From Victivallales bacterium (GTDB taxonomy: Bacteria; Verrucomicrobiota; Lentisphaeria; Oligosphaerales; Oligosphaeraceae), in assembly GCA_900769285.1 (NCBI GenBank), contig CAAGGB010000324.1:1-17152 (forward strand): DNA of 17,152 nt, written 5' to 3'. The notes below the pieces were generated by a model. The model did not search any database, was not told where the DNA came from, and saw only the letters and a program-made list of their open reading frames with translations. Shown piece by piece: positions 1-6,942 of this stretch; position 1 is the first letter of the stretch; every line of letters starts with the position of its first letter. A program made the translations under genes and the position numbers.

Positions 1-53
1 CTATTCGCCCAAGTGATCCGTGCGAAAGCACCAGCGATGGGGCTGGAAGTTCT

Positions 54-171
54 CCGCGCGGAAGCGCGGGATGTACCGACGGCGTCCTCGCCGTCGGTTA
101 GGGAAGCGGGCGGAGCCCGCGCCAGCGCCGCGTTAGCGGCGCGACCGAATTTCGCCGAGCGAAGCGAGGCG
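54..171. repeat. Array of five consecutive hairpins
   Basis: Five back-to-back perfect or near-perfect inverted repeats fill this stretch. Stems are 54-59/64-69 (6 bp, loop GGAA), 75-84/89-98 (10 bp, loop TCCT), 106-111/115-120 (6 bp, loop GGA), 125-131/136-142 (7 bp, loop GTTA) and 153-156/168-171 (4 bp, then a GA/GA mismatch, then a GC pair closing a GAA loop). Four of the five have a GNA or GNNA loop closed by a C-G pair on the plus strand. Stem sequences differ, so this is not a simple tandem repeat. I see no credible gene in 1-284. The array lies downstream of the first pseudopilin gene on the minus strand and could terminate transcription or protect 3' ends, but no T-run follows any of these stems. 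Confidence 0.8.
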
Positions 172-172
172 G
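153..172 (+). repeat. 20-bp repeat, left copy (core GCGAAGC)
   Basis: This 20-bp sequence is identical to 17124-17143 at the other end of the window and lies in the same orientation. It folds as CGCC/GGCG around a tandem GA mismatch and the heptamer GCGAAGC, which as DNA is known to form an unusually stable mini-hairpin. Here it is the last element of a hairpin array, and it is not followed by a T-run on either strand, unlike the right copy. Confidence 0.85.
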
Positions 173-209
173 CAGGAACGCGTCTCCAGCCCAGCCCAAC
201 ACACGCCAA

Positions 210-248
210 ACGGCCGGATCCCGCATCCCTCGCGCAGGCTCCGGCCGT
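210..248 (-). terminator. Possible terminator of first pseudopilin gene
   Basis: A perfect 9-bp inverted repeat (210-218 with 240-248, core CGGCCGG) with a 21-nt loop begins 36 nt after the stop codon of the minus-strand pseudopilin gene. On the minus strand the stem is followed by TTTGG only, so it is a weak match to a Rho-independent terminator. The hairpins at 54-171 lie further downstream and may contribute. Confidence 0.4.
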
Positions 249-284
249 CTTCGCTGACTGAAAGCAACGTTCCGGAAAACGGGG

Positions 285-1001
285 CTATTCGCCCGTGAAC
301 TTCGTCCCGTCGTTGAACTTGGAGAAGCCCAGTATCTTGGACGAGGCATGGAGCGTCGAGGCGTTCACGGTGCCGACATGGCCGTCGGCGTAGCCGACAT
401 TGGCCATTCGGTTGTGGGTGACGCGCACCTTCCAGCCGCTGTCGGCCGCAATCCACGCCGGCCACACGTCATTGCTCGTGCCGTCGATGATGATGCCGTT
501 CTCCGAGGGCGAGTCCGAGAAGCTGCAGCCCGTCTTCAGGTTGCTGCGCGTCTTGCCCACCACGCCCGAGCCGTTGTTGAACGTCCAGTAGGCGAAGCCA
601 ATGTCATGGCAGAACTGGTACTTCTTGCTGGTCTGCTTCGTCGAGGAGCACATGAACGCCTTCTTGTCCCCGACATACTCCGCAATCAGCGGCTGGAAGA
701 AGCCGCAGGCGTTCGTCACCGTCTTCAGTTCGCCCGTGTCGTAGTAGTGCAGCGCATCGTACGCCGTCGAGGAATTCAGGTTCGGAAATGTGTCCGCATT
801 GTCGTTCAGATACATCTCCCACCCCGTCATCACCTGCTTGAAGTTCGACACGCACGAGATGGCGCGCGCCTTCTCACGAGCCTTGCTCAGCGCCGGCAGC
901 AGCATCGCCGCCAGAATCGCGATGATGGCGATCACGACCAGCAGCTCAATCAGCGTGAACGAACGGCGACCACCAGAACGTACGGAAACGGACTTCAACA
1001 T
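285..1001 (-). CDS. Pseudopilin with H-X9-DG domain, tandem copy 1
   Basis: Predicted 238-residue prepilin-like protein. Residues 1-14 form a short basic leader ending in Ser. The prepilin motif FTLIEL starts at residue 15 (Glu at mature position 5) and is followed by one long hydrophobic helix and then an ALSKAREKARAISC segment. The C-terminal processing-associated motif H-X9-DG lies at His196 and Asp206-Gly207. Such proteins are expected to be processed by a prepilin peptidase and held in the inner membrane or assembled into a pseudopilus; the individual role is unknown. An upstream in-frame start at 1109 exists, but ATG at 1001 follows GGGGAG with an 11-nt gap and lies about 108 nt after the predicted transcription start, so I chose 1001. 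It closely resembles the next two genes at both ends, while the middle third differs. Confidence 0.93.
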   Translation of the reverse strand: MLKSVSVRSGGRRSFTLIELLVVIAIIAILAAMLLPALSKAREKARAISCVSNFKQVMTGWEMYLNDNADTFPNLNSSTAYDALHYYDTGELKTVTNACGFFQPLIAEYVGDKKAFMCSSTKQTSKKYQFCHDIGFAYWTFNNGSGVVGKTRSNLKTGCSFSDSPSENGIIIDGTSNDVWPAWIAADSGWKVRVTHNRMANVGYADGHVGTVNASTLHASSKILGFSKFNDGTKFTGE

Positions 1002-1072
1002 CGTCGGAACAACTCCCCAAGGCTCAAGGTGAAACGACTCGCCGGGCCACACACACACCCGACACGGAAAGC

Positions 1073-1107
1073 GCCGCCACAGCCACTCTCGGAGCGACTT
1101 CGGCGGC
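1073..1107 (-). promoter_or_regulatory. 5'-leader hairpin of pseudopilin copy 1
   Basis: A GCCGCC/GGCGGC inverted repeat (1073-1078 with 1102-1107, 6 bp, 23-nt loop) begins 8 nt after the -10 hexamer, so it would form the very 5' end of the mRNA. Equivalent stems occur at exactly the same distance in copies 2 and 3. It could be an RNA-stability or regulatory element. The function is inferred from position only. Confidence 0.5.
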
Positions 1108-1113
1108 ACTCAC

Positions 1114-1179
1114 ATATTATACCAAAATTCAAAACGAAAAACAAGGGCTGGCGATACGTTTTCGCGTCAGTCCTCGCCG
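1114..1179 (-). repeat. 66-bp repeat, copy A (promoter plus gene 3' end)
   Basis: It matches 1983-2048 at 64 of 66 positions, with an offset of 869 bp. It spans the promoter of one pseudopilin gene and the last codons and stop of the neighbouring one, as expected if a gene-plus-promoter unit was tandemly duplicated. Confidence 0.9.
1116..1144 (-). promoter_or_regulatory. Sigma70-type promoter of pseudopilin copy 1
   Basis: On the minus strand there is a -35 TTGTTT (1139-1144), a 17-bp spacer and a perfect -10 TATAAT (1116-1121). The promoter begins 22 bp after the stop codon of copy 2, so copy 1 need not depend on read-through. The predicted transcript start is near 1109, giving a leader of about 108 nt. 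Confidence 0.85.
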
Positions 1180-1871
1180 ACGAACTTGCCTGTGCCGGAC
1201 CAGCCCCCCAGGCCGAAGAACTGGGGCGACGAACGCCAGGCGGTCGCCTTCACCTGCCCCACATGGCCGTCGGCGTAGCCGACCGTGCCCATCTGGTTGT
1301 GCGTCACCCGCAGCTTGCCAGGCTGGTCAGACTGGATCCACGGCGCGTTGCCCGTCGAGTCCGTCACCAGGCCGCACTCGGAGATGGAGTCCGGGAAGAC
1401 ATTCGATTTCGATGTCGTCTTCAGGTTGTTGCGGTTGGCGCCGCGGGTGCAGTTCGCCGTGCCGGTGTCCTGCGCGAACTGGTCGCGCTTGCTCGTCAGC
1501 TTGCTTGTCGGGCACATGAACGCCTTCTTGTCCCCCACATACGGCGCCACATACGGCGTGTAGAAGCCCCACTCCGTCGTCGAGAACGTGTCGGTGTCAT
1601 AGTAGCCATACGCACTTCCGCCGTTGTACAGCTCCGGCATCGTCTCGACGTTGTCGCCGAAGTACATCTCCCAGCCCGTCATGATCTGCTTGAAATTCGA
1701 CACGCACGAGATCGCGCGCGCTTTCTCACGCGCCTTCGACAGCGCCGGCAGCAGCATCGCCGCCAGGATCGCGATGATGGCAATGACCACCAGCAGCTCA
1801 ATCAGCGTGAACGCACGGCGACGGCTACAGGCGGACGAACGGATAACGGGAAACGAAACAGCGGACAGCAT
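1167..1871 (-). CDS. Pseudopilin with H-X9-DG domain, tandem copy 2
   Basis: Predicted 234-residue prepilin-like protein, paralog of its two neighbours. A 20-residue leader with three consecutive Arg ends in Ala, then FTLIEL begins at residue 21, followed by the long hydrophobic helix and the AREKARAISC segment. The H-X9-DG motif is at His191 and Asp201-Gly202, and the protein ends in Gly-Glu-Asp like copy 3. A PYVGDKKAFMCP segment is shared with copy 3 and, less exactly, with copy 1. I start at the ATG (1871), not the adjacent TTG (1874); GGAG lies 11 nt upstream, as for copy 1. Its own promoter lies about 107 nt upstream. The role is presumably structural or ligand-binding at the cell envelope; the ligand is unknown. 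Confidence 0.93.
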   Translation of the reverse strand: MLSAVSFPVIRSSACSRRRAFTLIELLVVIAIIAILAAMLLPALSKAREKARAISCVSNFKQIMTGWEMYFGDNVETMPELYNGGSAYGYYDTDTFSTTEWGFYTPYVAPYVGDKKAFMCPTSKLTSKRDQFAQDTGTANCTRGANRNNLKTTSKSNVFPDSISECGLVTDSTGNAPWIQSDQPGKLRVTHNQMGTVGYADGHVGQVKATAWRSSPQFFGLGGWSGTGKFVGED

Positions 1872-1939
1872 CAACAGGGACTCCGGGGGTTAAGGGTCAT
1901 ACCATGGTGCCAGCCAACCTGGACTGACTGTGAAAAAAC

Positions 1940-1976
1940 GCCGCCAACCTCATCCGTCCCAGGCGAGGGCGGCGGC
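1940..1976 (-). promoter_or_regulatory. 5'-leader hairpin of pseudopilin copy 2
   Basis: A GCCGCC/GGCGGC stem (1940-1945 with 1971-1976, 6 bp, 25-nt loop) starts 8 nt after the -10 hexamer. Stem sequence and placement match copy 1, while the loop differs. Confidence 0.5.
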
Positions 1977-1982
1977 ACTTAT

Positions 1983-2048
1983 ATATTATACCAAAATTCA
2001 AAATGGAAAACAAGGGCTGGCGATACGTTTTCGCGTCAGTCCTCGCCG
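1983..2048 (-). repeat. 66-bp repeat, copy B (promoter plus gene 3' end)
   Basis: Second copy of the 66-bp repeat at 1114-1179, with two mismatches, both in the promoter spacer. It contains the promoter of copy 2 and the last four codons and stop of copy 3. Confidence 0.9.
1985..2013 (-). promoter_or_regulatory. Sigma70-type promoter of pseudopilin copy 2
   Basis: On the minus strand there is a -35 TTGTTT (2008-2013), a 17-bp spacer and a -10 TATAAT (1985-1990), the same hexamers as for copy 1. The predicted start is near 1978 and the leader is about 107 nt. Confidence 0.85.
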
Positions 2049-2728
2049 TTGAATTTCGTGCCGGTGAAGGAGCTGAAGCCGAAGACCTTGGCCGACGAGT
2101 GCAGCGCTGTCGCCTTCACCGCCGCCACATGGCCATCGGCATAGCCGATGTTGCACATCAGGTTGTGGCGGACGCGCACCTTGTAGGCGGAGGAGGCGTC
2201 AATCCATGGCGGCCAGGGCGTGTCGCCCTGCGTGTCCAGCAGGACGCCGCACTCGGACGGCGAGCTGGGGAAGCCGGCGGCCGAGAGGTTCGTCCGCACC
2301 TTGCCGTGAAGGGCCATAGGGTTTCCGGTATCCTGCACGAACTGGTCGCGCTTGTTGGACTCGGCCGTCGCCGCACACAGGAACGTCTTCTTGTCCCCCA
2401 CATACGGCGCCACATAAGGTTGATAGAAGCCGCAGTTGCTATTTCCGGTGCCGGAGTCCTTGATGGCCAGCTGCTCATCCTTGTCGTAGTAGGCCATCGC
2501 GTCGAGGGCCACGCCGCTGTTCAGTTGCGGATACGTCTCCGCGTTGTCGCCCAGATACATCTCCCAGCCCGTCATGATCTGCTTGAAGTTCGACACGCAC
2601 GAAATCGCGCGAGCCTTGTCGCGGGCCTTGCTCAGCGCCGGCAGCAGCATCGCCGCCAGAATCGCGATGATGGCTATCACCACCAGCAGCTCGATCAGAG
2701 TGAAGTGTCCTTTTTGTCGTCCTTTCAT
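2036..2728 (-). CDS. Pseudopilin with H-X9-DG domain, tandem copy 3
   Basis: Predicted 230-residue prepilin-like protein. A very short basic leader of 8 residues ends in His, then FTLIEL begins at residue 9, followed by the long hydrophobic helix and a KARDKARAISC segment. The H-X9-DG motif is at His188 and Asp198-Gly199, and the C-terminus is Asn-Gly-Glu-Asp. Two ATG codons compete, at 2734 and 2728. AGGAGG is 9 nt before the second but only 3 nt before the first, so 2728 is preferred. As the first gene of the array in transcription order, it lacks the 66-bp repeat on its upstream side. Confidence 0.93.
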   Translation of the reverse strand: MKGRQKGHFTLIELLVVIAIIAILAAMLLPALSKARDKARAISCVSNFKQIMTGWEMYLGDNAETYPQLNSGVALDAMAYYDKDEQLAIKDSGTGNSNCGFYQPYVAPYVGDKKTFLCAATAESNKRDQFVQDTGNPMALHGKVRTNLSAAGFPSSPSECGVLLDTQGDTPWPPWIDASSAYKVRVRHNLMCNIGYADGHVAAVKATALHSSAKVFGFSSFTGTKFNGED

Positions 2729-2781
2729 GTGCATCAGCCTCCTGAACCTGCGTTTCCTATGGACAATGACCTAAAAAAGCC

Positions 2782-2817
2782 ATGGGGCCAGCCCGCCTCC
2801 CCCCCCTTCCTCCCCAT
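2782..2817 (-). promoter_or_regulatory. 5'-leader hairpin of pseudopilin copy 3
   Basis: An ATGGGG/CCCCAT inverted repeat (2782-2787 with 2812-2817, 6 bp, 24-nt loop) starts 8 nt after the candidate -10 box. The stem sequence is unrelated to the GCCGCC stems of copies 1 and 2, but stem length, loop length and spacing are conserved. Confidence 0.45.
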
Positions 2818-2825
2818 TCACATAT

Positions 2826-2854
2826 ATTTTACCCAAATTTAACACCTTGCGCGT
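2826..2854 (-). promoter_or_regulatory. Candidate promoter of pseudopilin copy 3
   Basis: A -10 TAAAAT (2826-2831, minus strand) aligns with the TATAAT boxes of copies 1 and 2, including flanking GG and ATATGTG. No good -35 is seen at 17 bp, so it may depend on an activator or on the preceding AT-rich tract. It diverges from the plus-strand promoter at 2938-2966. The 321-bp gap 2729-3049 contains these two promoters and no gene. Confidence 0.5.
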
Positions 2855-2937
2855 TTTTTTCAATGGGTGAACAGAATTCTGACCGCCACGCACAGCCGGT
2901 GTTCCCGTCAGCCGGCGCCATTTTGGTCGCGCTGGCA

Positions 2938-2966
2938 TTGGCAAACGCCATCCCCCACACTATAAT
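2938..2966 (+). promoter_or_regulatory. Sigma70-type promoter of the membrane protein-mnmG operon
   Basis: There is a -35 TTGGCA (2938-2943), a 17-bp spacer and a perfect -10 TATAAT (2961-2966). The predicted start is near 2973, giving a leader of about 77 nt before the TTG start codon at 3050. Confidence 0.8.
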
Positions 2967-3049
2967 AAGAGGCTTGTCGGAGTCCGTCCGTTCGTCCGTC
3001 CTCACGCCGTGCCGGCGCACGTTCCACCCGCCCACGAAGGAGCCACACC

Positions 3050-5059
3050 TTGAACGTCCGAAGCATTGTCCTCGGCCTGCTGGCCGCCATCCTCACCTGC
3101 GCCTTCTGCTACTTCAACGACTCCGTCATCAGGGCGGGCAGCATGACCATCCCCAACCTGCTGCCCGCCATCGCCTATGGCGGCATGGTCTTCTTCGTGC
3201 TGGTCCTCAACCCGCTCCTCCTCCGCCTCCGCCTCGGCAAGCGCGAGGTCGCGGCCGTCCTCGCCCTCTACCTCATCGCCTGCGGCATCCCCGGCTGGAG
3301 CCTCGGCGAGATGTTCTCCGGCACCGTCATGTTCCCCCACCACGACGTCCGCACCACACCCTCCTGGGCCAGCCTCGACATCCTCCGGCTCGCACCCAAG
3401 GGCGCCCTCTGCGACCTCTCCGACCCCCATGGCGAGGACATCGCCCTCAACGGCTTCGTCGCCGGACTCGGACAGGGCGACCGGCTCATCTCGCCCCTCG
3501 ACGTCCCCTGGCGCGCCTGGGCCGCGCCCTTCCTCTTCTGGGGCCCCCTCGTCCTCGCGTTCCTGCTGGCCGTCTTCGGCCTCGCCGCCGTCTTCCACCG
3601 CCAGTGGAGCAGCCACGAGCAGCTCCCCTACCCCATCGTCCAGTTCGCCTCATCGCTCCTCCCCACCTCAGACGGACGCCTCGCGCCCACCTTCCGCAAC
3701 CGCCTCTTCATCGCCGGCTTCGCCATCGTCTTCCTGCTCCTCCTCAACAATTTCTGCGTCCGGCTCTGGCCACAGTACTTCATCCCCGTCAACCTCAGCT
3801 TCAACATGGGGCCGTTCAGCAAGCTGTGCCCGACCATCCTCCGCGGCAAGGGTGGCATGCTCTTCTACCCGCGGCTCATCTTCACCGTCATCGGCCTCGC
3901 CTACTTCCTCCCCTCCGAGGCTTCCTTCTCCATGTGGGTCGGCCCATGGATCTACTGCCTCATCGGCGGCATCTTCGCCGCCTACGGCACCGACCTCCGC
4001 GCCGGCAAGATGATGGCACTCGTCCCCGAGCCCTTCATCTTCGCCGGCGGATACTTCGGCATCTTCCTCATCATCTTCTACACCGGACGGCACTTCTACT
4101 GGCAGACCCTCCGGCGCGCGCTCGGACTCCGCGCCCGCGCCTCCGACGGCATCCCCGACTACGCCATCCTCGGCATGAGGCTCTTCCTCATCGCCTTCCT
4201 CGCCTTCGTCGTCCTCCTCCACCGCGCCGGCGTCCACTGGACCATCGCCCTCCCCTACGCCGTCATCGCCGTCATGGTCTACACCGTCGTCAGCCGCGTC
4301 CTCGCCGAGACCGGCGCGTTCGAGGTCGGCACCTACGTCTACCCCTGCGTCATCCTCTGGGGCTTCTGCGGCGCCTCCGCCCTCGGCCCCGCCGTCCTCA
4401 CCACCCTCTTCCTGCTCTCGACTATCCTGCTGGCCGCGCCCGGCTGGTGCGTCATGCCCTTCATCAACCAGTCGCTGCGCCTGGCACAGCTCAACGGCGT
4501 CAGCGAGCGCCGCACTACCCACTGGGGCGCCGTCACCATGCTTGTCGCCGTCCTCGTCTCCATCCCCGCCACCATCTTCTGGCAGTACACGCGCGGCGCC
4601 GAGCCATCCGGCTGGCCACGCTCCTCCTCCATCTACCCCTTCGCCAACGCCGTCGAGGTCCTCCAGACGCTCCGCGCACAGGGACTCGAGCACGAGGCCC
4701 TCGCCAGGGCCGGCTTCGACCACCTCCTCAACCTCAACCCCGACTGGTCCCTCGTCGCCGCCTTCGCCATCACCACCCTCCTCGCCGTCGGCTGCGCCCT
4801 CGGACGGCTCAAGTACACCTGGTGGCCACTCCACCCCGTCATCTTCATCTTCTTCGGCGGACACCAGGGCATGTTCATGTCCGCCTCCTTCGGACTCGGC
4901 TTCCTCCTCAAATGGGCCATCACCAAATACGGCGGCGGCCACACCTACCAGAACTGCAAGCCGCTCTTCGTCGGAGTCATCGCCGGCATGCTCTGCGAGC
5001 AGTTCGTCCAGATGCTCATCGGCATCGGACACTACCTCGTCACCGGCACCTCCATCTGA
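3050..5059 (+). CDS. Polytopic membrane protein, DUF6785/DUF6784-like
   Basis: Predicted 669-residue inner-membrane protein with roughly 14 or more hydrophobic segments. The first covers residues 5-22 and the next two lie near 38-59 and 65-85; a soluble stretch near 90-155 follows, and segments then run almost to the C-terminus. Recognisable features are a HEQLPYPIVQF motif before the middle membrane region, EASFSMW, and an ETGAFEVGTYVYP motif. I recall this architecture from a family of uncharacterised PVC-group proteins (DUF6785 plus DUF6784) that looks distantly like oligopeptide transporters; the transport role and substrate are inference. Translation starts at TTG with AAGGAG 7 nt upstream, the best ribosome site in this strand block. 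It is followed 21 nt later by mnmG. Confidence 0.85.
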   Translation: MNVRSIVLGLLAAILTCAFCYFNDSVIRAGSMTIPNLLPAIAYGGMVFFVLVLNPLLLRLRLGKREVAAVLALYLIACGIPGWSLGEMFSGTVMFPHHDVRTTPSWASLDILRLAPKGALCDLSDPHGEDIALNGFVAGLGQGDRLISPLDVPWRAWAAPFLFWGPLVLAFLLAVFGLAAVFHRQWSSHEQLPYPIVQFASSLLPTSDGRLAPTFRNRLFIAGFAIVFLLLLNNFCVRLWPQYFIPVNLSFNMGPFSKLCPTILRGKGGMLFYPRLIFTVIGLAYFLPSEASFSMWVGPWIYCLIGGIFAAYGTDLRAGKMMALVPEPFIFAGGYFGIFLIIFYTGRHFYWQTLRRALGLRARASDGIPDYAILGMRLFLIAFLAFVVLLHRAGVHWTIALPYAVIAVMVYTVVSRVLAETGAFEVGTYVYPCVILWGFCGASALGPAVLTTLFLLSTILLAAPGWCVMPFINQSLRLAQLNGVSERRTTHWGAVTMLVAVLVSIPATIFWQYTRGAEPSGWPRSSSIYPFANAVEVLQTLRAQGLEHEALARAGFDHLLNLNPDWSLVAAFAITTLLAVGCALGRLKYTWWPLHPVIFIFFGGHQGMFMSASFGLGFLLKWAITKYGGGHTYQNCKPLFVGVIAGMLCEQFVQMLIGIGHYLVTGTSI

Positions 5060-5080
5060 CCTCGCCTCCACCCTCTCCAC

Positions 5081-6916
5081 ATGACCACCTTCTCCCAGCA
5101 TTTCGACGTCATCGTCATCGGCGCCGGCCACGCCGGCTGCGAGGCCGCACTCGCCGCCGCGCGCCTCGGCGCCTCCACCCTCCTCCTCACCCTCAACGCC
5201 GACCACCTCGCCCAGATGTCCTGCAACCCCGCCATCGGCGGCGTCGCCAAGGGACAGGTCGTCCGCGAAATCGACGCCCTTGGCGGCGAAATGGCCCTCA
5301 ACGCCGACGCCACCACCATCCAGTTCCGCATGCTCAACGACTCCAAGGGCGCCGCCGCCGAATCGCCACGCGCACAGTGTGACAAGGTCCTCTACCAGAA
5401 GCGCATGAAGCTCGTCTGCGAACGACAGCCCAACCTCCTCCTCCACCAGGCCGAGGCCGTCGCCATCCTCACCGACCCACACTCGGGACGCATCACCGGC
5501 GTACAGACCGCCTTCGGAGACCGCTGGGCCTGCGACGCACTCGTCATCGCCACCGGCACCTTCCTCAACGGACAGCTCCACTTCGGCATGGACTCGCACC
5601 CAGGCGGACGCGCCGGAGACCCCGCCGCACAGGCCCTCTCCGACTCCCTCCGCAACGACCTCCACCTCGAGCTCGGACGGCTCAAGACCGGCACGCCCGT
5701 CCGCATCCTCGGAAAGTCCATCGACACCCGACAGCTCACCCTCCAGCCACCAGACGCCCACCACCGCCAGTTCTCCTTCCTCCCCGCACACACCGAGCAG
5801 CTCCCCGTCTTCGACCACCTCCGACTCCAGCAGCGACCCTGCTTCCTCACCTACTCCAACGAGCAGACCGCCGCCGTCGTCCACCAGAACCTCCACCGCT
5901 CACCCATGTACGCCGGACGCATCCACGGCGTCGGCGCACGCTACTGCCCCTCCTTCGAGGACAAGGTCGTCCGCTTCCCCGACCGCAGCCGACACCACAT
6001 CTTCCTCGAGCCCGAAGGCAACGACACCGACGAATACTACCTCAACGGCATCTCCACCTCACTCCCCTGCGACGTCCAGTGGCAGATGATACGAACCCTC
6101 CCCGGACTCGAACACGCCTTCATCACCCGCTACGCCTACGCCATCGAGTACGACTTCGTCCTCCCACACCAGCTCGACGCCTCACTCGCCGTCCGAAAGG
6201 TCGGAAACCTCTTCCTCGCCGGACAAATCAACGGCACCAGCGGCTACGAGGAGGCCGCCGCGCAGGGACTCGTCGCCGGACTCAACGCCGCCAAGTGCGC
6301 CGCCGGACAGCAACCACTCATCCTCCGCCGAGACCAGGCCTACATCGGCGTCATGATCGATGACCTCGTCACCAAGGACATCGTCGAACCCTACCGGCTC
6401 TTCACCTCACGCGCCGAATTCCGGCTCTCTCTCCGGCAGGACAACGCTGACCGACGCCTCACACGACTCGGACACCAGGCCGGACTCGCCTCCGCACAGC
6501 GCCTCCAGCAGGTCGAGACCCTCGAGCGGAACCTCCGCCAGGCACGACAGACCCTCGCCGACGTCCGACTCGACGGCCACAGCGTCCTCGAACTCCTCGC
6601 ACACCCAGACTTCCGCTACGACCAGCACCCCAGTCTCCCACAGTTCCCCCCACGAGTCCTCGAACAGCTCCTCATCGACGCCCGCTACGCCGGCTACATC
6701 CGACACCAGCAGCTCCAGGTCGACAAGATGCACCGCCTCGAAGCCTGCGCCATCCCCGCCGACTTCTCCTACGACCTCGAGGGACTCTCCGCCGAGGCCC
6801 GCACCAAACTCCAGAAACGACGCCCCGCAACCCTCGGACAGGCCTCGCGCATCGACGGCGTCACCCCCGCCGAAATCGCCATCCTCCAAGTCCACCTCCA
6901 CGCCCGACACGCCTGA
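5081..6916 (+). CDS. mnmG: MnmG (GidA), tRNA wobble-uridine modification enzyme
   Basis: Full-length MnmG (611 residues, typical of the family). Together with the GTPase MnmE it adds the aminomethyl or carboxymethylaminomethyl group at C5 of wobble uridine 34 in certain tRNAs, using FAD and methylene-tetrahydrofolate, in the cytoplasm. Visible marks are the FAD-binding GAGHAG at residues 14-19, the SCNPAIGG motif with Cys48, GTFLNG, the CPSFEDK motif with Cys289, NGTSGYEEAAAQG, and the family signature VEPYRLFTSRAEFRL. These two Cys correspond to the conserved functional pair of E. coli MnmG (Cys47, Cys277). The C-terminal MnmE/tRNA-binding helical region is present and ends at 6916. No Shine-Dalgarno sequence precedes the ATG. 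A 21-nt gap after the membrane protein gene suggests co-transcription or coupling. Its partner mnmE is not in the window. Confidence 0.97.
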   Translation: MTTFSQHFDVIVIGAGHAGCEAALAAARLGASTLLLTLNADHLAQMSCNPAIGGVAKGQVVREIDALGGEMALNADATTIQFRMLNDSKGAAAESPRAQCDKVLYQKRMKLVCERQPNLLLHQAEAVAILTDPHSGRITGVQTAFGDRWACDALVIATGTFLNGQLHFGMDSHPGGRAGDPAAQALSDSLRNDLHLELGRLKTGTPVRILGKSIDTRQLTLQPPDAHHRQFSFLPAHTEQLPVFDHLRLQQRPCFLTYSNEQTAAVVHQNLHRSPMYAGRIHGVGARYCPSFEDKVVRFPDRSRHHIFLEPEGNDTDEYYLNGISTSLPCDVQWQMIRTLPGLEHAFITRYAYAIEYDFVLPHQLDASLAVRKVGNLFLAGQINGTSGYEEAAAQGLVAGLNAAKCAAGQQPLILRRDQAYIGVMIDDLVTKDIVEPYRLFTSRAEFRLSLRQDNADRRLTRLGHQAGLASAQRLQQVETLERNLRQARQTLADVRLDGHSVLELLAHPDFRYDQHPSLPQFPPRVLEQLLIDARYAGYIRHQQLQVDKMHRLEACAIPADFSYDLEGLSAEARTKLQKRRPATLGQASRIDGVTPAEIAILQVHLHARHA

Positions 6917-6942
6917 CCGACCGCCACCCCCGCCATCATCAA

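Noticed and set aside
1..12. The first bases (CTATTCGCCC) match the 3' end of pseudopilin copy 1 at 285-294, suggesting a further truncated copy
   Set aside because: Only 10 bp match, and the minus-strand translation upstream of this putative stop shows no pseudopilin sequence.
54..171. Hairpin array as a CRISPR
   Set aside because: No repeated unit of constant sequence, no uniform spacers and no cas genes.
348..2144. Open plus-strand frame of 598 codons running antisense through the pseudopilin array
   Set aside because: It crosses three well-supported minus-strand genes and their promoters. Its translation is Arg/His-rich with no recognisable domain, typical of a stop-poor antisense frame in GC-rich DNA.
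2782..5382. Plus-strand frame of 866 codons overlapping the membrane protein gene
   Set aside because: Arg/Pro/His-rich shadow in another frame of the same strand; it ends inside mnmG and lacks a ribosome site and domains.
3668..5896. Long minus-strand frame of 742 codons opposite the membrane protein and mnmG
   Set aside because: The Glu/Asp/Gly/Val-rich translation is the expected complement of C-rich codons. Both sense genes have clear family motifs, and the frame spans the gap between them.
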